This document shows, in pieces, positions 36,807 to 46,900 of a stretch of 64,000 nucleotides of DNA; the stretch's first letter is position 1; each line of letters opens with the position of its first letter. Source of the DNA: Phlebotomus papatasi (Eukaryota; Arthropoda; Insecta; Diptera; Psychodidae); the NCBI RefSeq assembly GCF_024763615.1, contig NC_077223.1, positions 11,098,001 to 11,162,000 on the forward strand, written 5' to 3'. The position numbers and the translations under genes are program-made. The notes beneath the pieces are model-generated. The model was not told the origin of the DNA and ran no database searches. It saw nothing but the letters and a program-made list of their open reading frames with translations.

Positions 36807-39800
36807 ATGGAAGACGAGGAGGAGGCTCTCTTGGCTCGTGCTCAGGCGGAACGGGAAAAGATTTTTCAGAAGTACGAGCGTGGCAGGGAGCCTGGAGCAG
36901 AGATTGATCCATGGGAAGATCCAGATTTCTCCCTATATAAGCATACAGACAGATATGGGTTTATCCATAAACATACATTGCCCGCAAGGCAGGATTTGGG
37001 AACTACACGTCGACGGGAGATTGAACTGGAGAGGGAAAAGAAGTGGCTGAAGATGCTGCCAAAGTGGCAACGGAAGGATACGCAGGAGAAGCTGAGAAGT
37101 CGCATTTTCAAAGGAATCCCCAACAAATTGCGTCCAGAAGTGTGGCTGAAGCTTCTGGGCGTGAAAGATGTGATGAAGAAATGGCCAACGGTGTACCGGG
37201 AAATGCTCAGAAGAGCACGACTTTTCTCCACGGAGGTCAGGCAGATCGATTCAGATGTCAATAGGCAATTCCGGGAGCATATGATCTTCCGAGAAAGGTA
37301 CAGTGTGAAGCAGCAGAGTTTATTCAATGTCCTGGCAGCCTACAGTATGTACAACTCAGAAGTGGGCTACTGCCAGGGGATGTCAAGTGTCGCGGGACTG
37401 TTACTGATGTACATGGATGAAGAAGAGGCTTTCTGGGCACTCAATATTCTATTCACAGAAGAGAAATATGCCATGCACGGGCTATTTATCGAAGGATTCC
37501 CCAAACTGACGCGCTTCTTAGGCCACCACGATAGGCTTCTGGAGAGATTTATGCCAAGGCTCAAGAGGCACCTGGACAAACACCATGTGGACTCAGTTCT
37601 CTACTCACTGAAATGGTTCTTTGTGGTTTTCGTGGAGAGAGTTCCATTCAGTTTGGCGCTAAGGGTTTGGGATGTGTACCTGCTGGAGGGAGAGCGAGTG
37701 ATGACAGCCATGGCCTACACAATTCTCAAAATGCACAAAAATCGTCTAATGCGCCTCCGGGACATGGATCTCATCATTGAATTCCTGCAAGTGAAGCTCC
37801 ATTCGGACTTTGGCTATGACGATGACTTCGTGATAAGGACTCTAGGGCATATCATGACAGATTTGAGGCGGGTCAAGATGGACCTACCGCCACCACCGGC
37901 AGCCTCTGAGCGTCCCAAATGCACTTTTGGAGAAATTGTGGAGGCTTCAGTGGAAAAGAAAATTGGCCGCAGGAGATCTGTGTTCACAGAAACCGAACTC
38001 AATGTTCACAATGTTGTCATCAGCCGACGGGAACAACTCGAATCGACGGATTTATCAGAATCTCGCATCTCCGATGAACTCCCTGATGAATTTTTCGGTA
38101 AGTTCTCAGCCACTTTTCTTTCAATTCCGAGATTGAGATCGAGATTTTTTTTTGCTAATTCTTCTAATTCTTAGATTGTAATGTTGAATACCCTTAATCC
38201 CCTTAATATTCTCCACCGAAAATGGGCGTGGCCTATTTTCCGAAGGCATGATCTTTAGTTAAAATTAATTGAATTAACCCTTTAACGACGAGACACTTTT
38301 TACAGACTGAAAATCAACAATAAAAATTAAACTGAGAAACATAATCAATGATAAGTTTTACATCTAACCTTGGCAAGTCCAACAGAGTCTGATTCGGTGT
38401 ATTTTGTGCTTCCATGAACAATAGGGACAAAAATAGCCCAAAAATTTAAGTAATTTTTCTGACAATACTAATGAATAATATTTTTCGCTTTACCGTGCAA
38501 ACAGACGGAATTCCCACGGAAATTCCCATATGAGCAAGTGGTAAATTTGCTATACTAGCGCCCTCTGCAAAAGTGCAAGAAACTGCCCGAACGCGTTCAA
38601 ATATTTTGAATTTCAAATGATGATTTTCCGTTGGATGGTGAAATGTTCAATTTTCTGAAATGGTTTTGCATCTCTTAATCATCGAGAATCACTGAATTAT
38701 TCATCAAGGATGTTTTTTGAAGGATGTATAGGGTGGAATAACCGGCTATCGCCATGTTTAGGAAAAAATGAAATTCATTTAATCATATCATAACTTTTGA
38801 ATCCTTGTTACAAGATAAGTCAAATTTGACACAAAGTTACTTAGATGTATTGGCTCTAGATACGTGAAAATAATAATCCTAGAACATAACACTGGATTAC
38901 TTAAAAAACTGATTTTTATTAATAATGCAAAAATAACCATTTCGTCGCCACTTTTTACCACTTTTCGCCAGTTTTGTAAAATTTGTAACCACTTCTCGCC
39001 ACCCACTTGAAAAGAACCACACTCGGTTATTTTAGGCAATGCTATGAAAAGAATACATTCACCATTTCTCTTTCCTTGTGATCACTTTATTATTACTCTC
39101 TTTAAATGATTTTTCTTCACTTTTATTTGAGAAATCAAATTATGGGGCTTTTGCAGAAAGTAAACAATGCAGATTTGACAACTGAGAATGTACGAAGTGA
39201 AGTTAGTGTCGCCTATTGAAAAGATATGGCGACAGGTGGTAAAATCAATTCCAGAATATTACCACTTCTCGCCATGCCTCATTTTTATACAAAAATAATA
39301 TAAAATGAAATATTAATTGACTAAATACAAATTTTATGTATTCCACAAGTGCAATTAAATATTCAATAGACAAATTATTTACCCAAATAGGTATTTTTGG
39401 CCTGATGAAAATTTGACGACACTTAGTACATTTGGTAAGAGATGTTGGATTCGATGCACTTGCTTAAAATATTGCTCTAAAAAGTCATCAAAATCGTGAA
39501 TCCAAAACGAATAATTATTATTTTTCGATTCTATGCGTAGAAGCAGGAACAATACAAAAAAATTGCGAGTCATTTATTTCATAAATTGCGAAAAATAGCG
39601 ATTTCAATGTAAGTGGGGCACTGCTGGCGAGAACTGGTGATTCCACCCTAGTAGGATATTGAAACATGATTGCTCAAAGTCTCGAAACTTTAAAGCTTAT
39701 ATCTCAGAGATTTATTAATCGAATTTAATTAATGAATACTCAATCGAAAGGTCTTGAAAAATCCTGCAGCATGATGCTATAAGTTCACAAATCGACCGCA

Positions 39801-42248
39801 AGGAGCGATCCAGGTCATAAAAGTTCTCAAATACAGTAGACTCTCGCTAATTCGGCTCTTTTAAGATCAGGCTATTTTTTAATTTTGAAAAAAGTTTGTT
39901 GACATTTTTCAAGTTTGACTACCCCATAGCAAAAGAAAGCGGAATAGGAATAACAAGCGAAAAATTCCTTGGAATTTTCCACTATTTTTCCTTAAAAAAT
40001 TCCATAGGAATTTTCCATAATAGGTTCCAAGGAAAATTTAATGGATTTATGCTGGATTTTTTCTATAGAATACATCCATGGAAATGCTCGTGGAATTTAT
40101 GTGGATTTTTCCACCAAAATAAAATGGAGAAAAAATGAAGCTGTCACATGCACCTCATGATTTTACTTCCGAATTTTATAGAAACGGCGAAGATTACGAG
40201 GATTATAATATGTTTTTATAAACCAGCAATAACGAATTGACACTTTGAGCAATAAAAAAATATTTTATTAAAAAAAAATTTTTTTCCTAAAATATATATT
40301 AATTAACATAAAAACAGCATTATTTTAGGTTGGCGACCTATTTAATGTAATCACTTCATTATTATCTACACGAAACGCAGCATCGCATAATTAATTATAT
40401 TATAATTGCCACATGAATCACTATAGAAATGTTTGCGGAAGGTTTGGAAACAAATTCTAAAAGTTGTCGCAACACCATTTTATTTGTTTGACATTTCAGA
40501 AAACTAGTGGAAAAATCCATATAAAACACTATGGAAAGATAGTGGAAATTTCCATATGTTTTTTCCAGCTTATCCCGCGGACGTTTCACGTGTGAGTTTC
40601 CATATAAATCTTCCGCGGAATACCGCGGAATTTAACGCTAGAATTCCAGCATGTCGTACTAGTAAATTCCATGGAGCACTATGATTTCCATGGAATTTCC
40701 GGCTTTAAATTCCATAGGAAAACTTAGTGGAATTTTAGCGTCAAATTCCAGCGAATTTAGCCATTTGGACGCAAGTTTTCCATTGGAATTTTTGCGGAAT
40801 TTTGCTATGGGGAAGTGTCCGAATTTGAAAAAATCTACGTGAGAAAAGTGTTAAGTTTCGAAACTAATACAACCAATTTAGTGATTTTATAATATGTACT
40901 CTGATATTTTGTAACTTTTTTTTAAAGGTTAGAAGTTTTGTCAAGTTTTGTGTCATTGTATTCATCGATTTCAATAGAATCATTACATATTTTGACTTGT
41001 TTTTGAAACTATAATTTAATTGTTTTCTTTTGGAATTGTAATGACTGAGTAGCCCTCCATAAACCTTGTTCCCATGCCGAGCTTTCTACCTTTTCTCAGA
41101 GAGGAGTTTTAGTGGAAAAAATCCTCATTTTGTATGGGGACTACCGAAAGGAGTGGTAGCGGGGGAAAGGTATATAAACATGGTTAAAAAGTCTTCCATT
41201 GCCCTTCATCCTGTGCCAAGTTTTCTGATTTCTACTTCTTTTCACAGAGGAGTTATGATAATCGCTTCAGCCGATTTTGAGTAATTCGATCTCAAAATAG
41301 TTTTTTTTGTCGAAAGGATAAAGGCGTTTTTAAAAGGACTCAGCGAATATGGTAGTTTTTCGTCCTTTATCATTACCTATAAAATGCGCCTGGTCCCAAC
41401 TGTGAATGCCACACAGACCAACTCCCATACATTTTTGCCCATTGTCCTTTGGAGACTGAAACAAATGTCGATGTCGGATTCGAGACACTTCGAAATTCGA
41501 ACAGGAGATGGAAAAGTGATGTTTTAGCCACCACGCGGACGAAACGAAAAGTTATAATTTCTTTAGCTTTCGAAACCGGTCTTCGAATATATTTTTCTCA
41601 TGACAAAACTCCGGCTGTTAGCGCTCGATATGGATCAAGTTTAGTGTAGACACGCTTCTAATTTTTGTCCTTAGTCGAGACTCAGAAGATTCCACAAATC
41701 TTGCTCTCACAACTTTATTAAGATTAAAATTTTGTTCTCGATCTTGGTCTTAGAATTTAGTGAATTTATACATTTTTTCTTTTGTTATTTTTTCTTTTTC
41801 TTTTTTTGCTTTTGAAACAATTCAATTCAGGCACAAACACCTCTGCAATTATGTCGTACAGAAGTGAGAATAGTCTCTGTACGTCTGTGGCCTCGAGCAA
41901 CAGCTCAGTGGCCAGTTCGACGGATTGTGTGACGAAATTGTAGACAGATGCAATATACTCAGAAATTGTATGGACCACTTTTAATTTCTCCTTATCCTTT
42001 TTTTTTACTTTTTTGAAGGTAATTTTCATTTTATTTTGCTTTTGTTCCCTTTCAAGAGAAGTCAATTTGTTCTTTATACAATTTCCTTTGCAGATGATTT
42101 AGATTTGTCTAAGAGATCTACGCGTGAAGTATCTTTCGAGACATCTTTTTCGTCTACAGCAGACTTGAGTCTCTTCTCGGGCAGTTGCAGCAACACCAGC
42201 ATCCCAGAAGAGGAAGTGGGTGAGGATAGTCGCGCCAAATGTCCATAG
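36807..42248 (+). CDS. RN-tre: RN-tre / USP6NL-type TBC-domain RabGAP, 2 coding exons
   Basis: Exons 36807-38097 and 42094-42248, about 481 residues. The start ATG has an in-frame TAA three codons upstream. The N-terminal YERGREPGAEIDPWEDPDF and the following TBC domain (about residues 95-330) closely follow animal USP6NL/RN-tre. The two catalytic fingers of active TBC GAPs are visible: the arginine in IDSDVNR and the glutamine in YCQGM. Family knowledge: the protein stimulates GTP hydrolysis by Rab5-type GTPases in endocytosis and receptor trafficking. The second exon (acceptor CTTTGCAG at 42093) gives a Ser-rich acidic tail ending at TAG 42246-42248. The tail is short compared with vertebrate relatives, so an alternative 3' exon is possible. 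The 4-kb intron holds a 0.92-kb Tc1-like element and nested MITEs. Convergent with ECM29. Confidence 0.92.
38731..39648. mobile_element. 0.92-kb TA-flanked (Tc1/mariner-like) non-autonomous element, copy 1
   Basis: Ends GGGTGGAAT(A/C)ACC on both sides, flanked by TA (38729-38730, 39649-39650). Located in the RN-tre intron. Very similar inverted copy at 52596. Repeated GGCGAGAAGTGG-like words occur throughout. No transposase. Confidence 0.8.
39835..40850. mobile_element. TACAGTAGACTCTC element split by a CCCCATAGCAAAA element
   Basis: The outer left end is TACAGTAGACTCTCGCTAAT at about 39835. The sequence resumes after 40812 with GTGTCCGAATTTGAAAAA. The inner insertion is 39922-40812. The outer right end is not clear. 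Confidence 0.5.
39922..40812. mobile_element. 891-bp element ending CCCCATAGCAAAA, full of TTCCAYGGAA words
   Basis: Terminal inverted repeat CCCCATAGCAAAA / TTTTGCTATGGGG. The interior iterates short words such as GGAATTTTCC, TTCCATGGAA and TTCCGCGGAA many times on both strands. Similar word-rich DNA at 58170-58520 suggests a relative there. Confidence 0.65.
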
Positions 42249-42324
42249 TCGTAAGGATTTTTTCTTATTCTATTTACCTATTTGTATCAATTGGATTTTT
42301 TTTTCACAAAATACTGAATTTATT

Positions 42325-42330
42325 AATAAA
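42325..42330 (+). terminator. Poly(A) signal candidate of RN-tre
   Basis: AATAAA in TATTAATAAACAGACG, 77 nt after the RN-tre stop codon and before the tandem array begins. Confidence 0.45.
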
Positions 42331-42601
42331 CAGACGTGAAAAAAGACTCCACTGGAATTTACAATAATTTATTTTATGTCTTGAGATGATACATATTAAG
42401 TCCTTAGAGAGGATTCTTCGTGAATGAGCTCATTTAATTCCTGGGATGATGTTTCTAGAGTTTCATTGGTTTGACAAATGCTATCTTAGCGCTCCTAGCG
42501 GCAATGGGTTGATTTCTGTGTCTTCCAAAGAGTTTACATAAACCCTATTTTCAAACATACAAACAAAATTGCAAACCAGTTCCGAAACTAAAATTTGGTT
42601 T

Positions 42602-43790
42602 CAATTTTTAAACTGTTCGTCATTTTATTTCTTGTAAAATTCTAAATCTGTTTTTAGGAACTCTACTTTGGATTTTTAAACTGTTCCCAACTCAAAAAAT
42701 CTCTTTTTATTTCGATTTTTCCGATGCAACCGTTTTTATATTAAAAGTGCAAAATTTCAAATACGGTTTTTCTTCAAATCTTAGTTTGAATTTTTAAACT
42801 GTTCCCAACTCAAAAAATCTTTCTTTATAATTCAATACTTGATTTTTTTCGCGAAACCATTCTCATATTTTCTGTAAGATTTTGAATCCGTATTGATGAG
42901 CTTTTATTTGAATTTCCTAAACTGTTCCCAACTCAAACTAATCCGTTTTTGTTTTGATGTTTGATATTTTTCGCATCACCGTCCCATTATTTCTTGTAAA
43001 ATTCTAAATCCGTTTTAGGAACTCTACTTTGGATTTCTAAACTGTTCCCAACTCAAAAAATCTGTTTTTATTTCGATTTTTCCGATGAAACCGATTTTAT
43101 ATTAAGTGCAAAATTTCAAATGCGGTTTTATTAATCTTAGTTTAAATTTTTAAACTGTTCCTAATCAAAAAATCTTCCTTCATAATTCAATATTTGATTT
43201 TTTTTCGCGAAACCATTCTCATATTTTCTGTAACATTTTGAATCCGCAGTGATGAGATTTTGTTTGAATTTTCTAAACTGTTCCCAACTCAAAATAATCC
43301 ATTTTTGTTGTGATATTTAATATTTTTCGCATAACCGTCCCTCTATTTCCTGTAAAATTCTAAATCCGTTTTGCGGAATTTTTCTTTGGATTTTTAAACT
43401 GTTCCCAGCTTAAAAAAATCTGTTCTTATATGTTTTAATATTCAATTTTTTCGCGAAACATTTCTTATATCACGTGTCAATTTTTAAATCCGGTTTTATG
43501 AATTTTAGTTTGAAATGTTAAACTGTTCTCAATCAAAAAATCTGTTTTTTTTATAATTCAATATTTAATTTTTTCACGAAATCGTTCTTGTATTTCCTGT
43601 AAGTTTTAAATCCGGTTTTATGTTCTTTAGTTCAAATTTTTTAAACTGTTCCCAATTCAAAATAATCTGTTTTCATAATTTAGGATTTTAATTTTTTTAA
43701 ACAAACTTCGGATTTCAGAAACCCCTGAGCAATTGCCAAAAAATTTTCTGTACAGGTCAATTCTTGATCAAAACTGTTCTCAATCTAGTG
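42602..43790. repeat. Tandem array of ~120-bp units with three-unit higher-order structure
   Basis: The word AAACTGTTCCCAACTC (or variants) recurs at about 42678, 42796, 42919, 43039, 43152, 43275, 43396, 43520 and 43643, with a weaker one at 43771, spacing 113-128 bp. Unit types alternate A-B-C: A has CGATTTTTCCGATG, B has TTCGCGAAACCATTCTCATA, C has TTTTTCGCATMACCGTCCC. Like units recur every ~356-361 bp. The array fills most of the space between the 3' ends of RN-tre and Ecm29. Confidence 0.85.
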
Positions 43791-43871
43791 AATCATTTAA
43801 ATTTCTACAGAAAGTATTTATCTTATTTTTTATTAGGAACAGATTGAGAAAGAATTGATCCTTTTCCGGTT

Positions 43872-43877
43872 TTTATT
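43872..43877 (-). terminator. Poly(A) signal candidate of Ecm29
   Basis: TTTATT on the plus strand (AATAAA on the minus) 43 nt beyond the Ecm29 stop codon. A perfect donor, GGG/GTAAGT, lies between the two at about 43913/43912, so a spliced 3' UTR is an alternative. Confidence 0.4.
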
Positions 43878-43919
43878 CCAACACCAACATCAAATTCCCA
43901 GGAATTACTTACCCCATTC

Positions 43920-46900
43920 CTAGATGTCCCTCAGCTTATCCTCAATGTCTGTGACACGACACTTAACTTCCGGTGAATTGTCCCTCCGGAAAAAGTCCAC
44001 AGTTGTTCCAAAGTGCTCCTTGATGAGTGTTAAAATGGTCGTATCGTTGGCTTTCTTGAGCCGATTGATGAGAATCAAGATGATATTGAGAGCCTCTTTC
44101 TTGAGTCCTGTATGCGGAATCTCGGCAAATTGTCCAACACAACGCAGAACAATCTTGCAGATGGCCTCAATTGTATCAGCATTGGGATCCACCTTTGCTT
44201 TCTTCACTGAATTATCAATCTCCATGGGAGTCTCTGATGGCGGATCGAGAATCTTGAGGCGCTCCACAAAGCGTCCAAGAGCTGCTAATAGGCTCACTTG
44301 GACTGGTCGGGTATTTCTACTCAGACACTCTACACACTTCTGAGCAAACAATACTTGATACTTTTGCTGAGTTTCCACAGAATTCACCGGCCAAGCTTTC
44401 CCCAGAGTCTCACAGACACTCTCCTTGAGAGCAATATTCACCTGGAGAGCTTTATTGCGCTCCTCGGCAGAAATTGTCGAAGCATCCTCATCGGAAGTTG
44501 ATGAGGAATTCTCCAAAATATTCCACACCATATTGTAAACTTCCTCAAAACGATCAATCTTCAGGGCATCCAGAATACTTCCCAGTGCCTTGAGACTATA
44601 CGTCCGGTACACTGGTTCCTCCTTCCGGCATTCCTTCATCACGGCATCTACTGCCAATGTTCCCAATTCTTCCGAATTCTCAAGATGTTCACAGAGATTA
44701 TCCAGAGCTTCCAGGAGTTTCTCCTTCCCCTGAAATGTCCTTCCCGCCAGACCTGCTACACAAGCCCTAATCAATGTTTCTCGATCATTTGCCCCCAGAG
44801 ATTTTCCCAATTGCTTCCCAAGTGTCTTAATGGCATTGCCACTCTGAGACTTGAGTGTCCAGGAGGAATCTCCCAAGAACTTGAGTAAATTCGGTATGAT
44901 ACTGTCCAAATGCATGCGAATCCCTGATTCACCTGGACTTACATCATTCCACAAATCTTTCCACACCTCACTGGCTGCCTTCTCAGTTTCGTCGTGCATG
45001 GCAAAGAAGATGAGAGGCAGCACCTGTCCCCCATAATCTTTGAGGGTATCTGGGTAGCGTTTATTGATGGATTGCAGAACTAAGGGCACTGCTTGGCATT
45101 TGTACGACTGGCGATCGTTGTAAAAATCATTGAGTTTCGTAAAGAGCTTCACCAGGCTGCTCTCTTTCAGGATTCCCGACAAATGACCAATAGCACTTGC
45201 ATAGTATTTCCGGACAGTGAGATTCCGATCGGCTATTCCATGGTAGCAGGCACTCAAGTATTTAGCCGAAAATGGTGTCATCTCTTGACCCAAACGCACA
45301 GAAATCTATTAAAAAGGATGTTTTACTTTTAAGGCCAAAGCCAGGGTTTGAAAAAATCAAATCGCTCATCCCGGCTAATAAGTACTTATTAAGCCCTTAG
45401 TAAAGGCATTTCATGTTGAATCTGTTGAGCCTTTAATGCGAGAGGAGTGTAAATTACTCAATAATTCTCAAATTACAATGAATCTACTCTATAGTCCAGT
45501 GTATAATTCGGGGGTTCAAATTGCAGCAAAATATCATCTGATAAGGGCAACTACTTAAAAAAAAAGTACTTAGTAGGTCTTAATTAAGTACTCAGTGGTA
45601 AGGCTAATATTTGTCACATATATTCGCTATTCACCAAAAACGCTGACGTTTGTTTGCTGACTTGGGGCTAGGGATCTGCGCACGGAGTGCGCGCATTTAT
45701 GCGCGCTGCGCGTAAACTGATTTTTATGACGCAGCGCGCAAAGTACATTTTATGCGCGCACAATGCGCGCAGCATTTATTTTTTAATTTTTTCATATTGA
45801 GATGAATAAATAATTATGCGAATTAAATTTATATTACTCATCCTTGCATTGGTTACAGAGAAATCCTATCCTAGTGTTTCTTCATTACTTGGTCATATCA
45901 ATGGCTTAGAGTAAGTCTCGAAGACCTTGCCAATGGTCAACTTTAGAGCAGATTGTGAACGGAAAAATAGACCTTTCTTGACTTTTTCTCTTTAATTCTT
46001 CACGACGTTTCGAGGATGAATGTCCTCTTCATCAGGCTTAGAATGTGGAGGAAAAATCATGTACAGATGGGAAATTCTACTACTGCAATGCACTTGAACT
46101 TTTTTACAAATCTTCACTCTGAAGTAAAAATTTTGTAAAAAAATTTTGTAAAAAAGTTCAAGTGCATTGCAGCAGCAGAATTTCTCACCTGTACGTGATT
46201 TTTCCTCCACATTCGAAACCTGATGAAGAGGACATCCATCCTCGAAACGTCGTGAAGAATTAAAGAGAAAAAGTCAAGAAAGGTCTATTTTTCCGTTCAC
46301 AATGTGCTACAACCTATTAGAACGAAAATTCCACCAAAACAGTCAACTTTACAGAGATTTTACATGCCGAATATGGGGTTTTTAAGCTCCTCCATTGAAG
46401 AATTCTATCAAAATCAGTCCAATTCACGCCCAGATAACGATAAGCGGTCGAAAATGATGATAAAATGAATTCTATAGCGGATAAGAAGAGATTTATCATA
46501 TATTTCACTTATTTTTAAAAAATCCTGCTACTGAAACCCAATATCTATCTATGATAAATAGAGTTAAATTTTGAAGAAAAGTTCATTAATTTTAGAAAAA
46601 TGGATTTCATTTTAGAAAATCTGAAGTCCGCAAGATAAATGTTATAGCTCTGTTCCTAGTCGAAATATTAACCCTTACTCTTTCAAATTTTGAAAAAAAT
46701 AAATATAACTCGACAAAAAAGACAATTATATGTAGATAATACCACTGTGAAAGTGTAATAGGGAAAATTTTAATCGATTGAATTTCACTAAATTTAAAAA
46801 TTGTGGGATTAGCAACCGGACTAATTTTAGAAATTTTGTATGATCAATTTTAGAAACCCTCGGGATGATTTTATAAATAGAATACCTTATTTTAGAAATT

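Noticed and set aside
38788..39039. 83-codon open frame shared by both 0.92-kb TA-flanked elements
   Set aside because: The two copies differ at four positions in the frame and all four change the amino acid, which is not the pattern of a protein under constraint. The start is not ATG (TTG). It is a by-product of repeat sharing.
45675..45780. GCGCGC-rich stretch as a CpG-island promoter
   Set aside because: It has an inverted partner at 47070-47212 and 8-bp duplications, so it is a transposon end.
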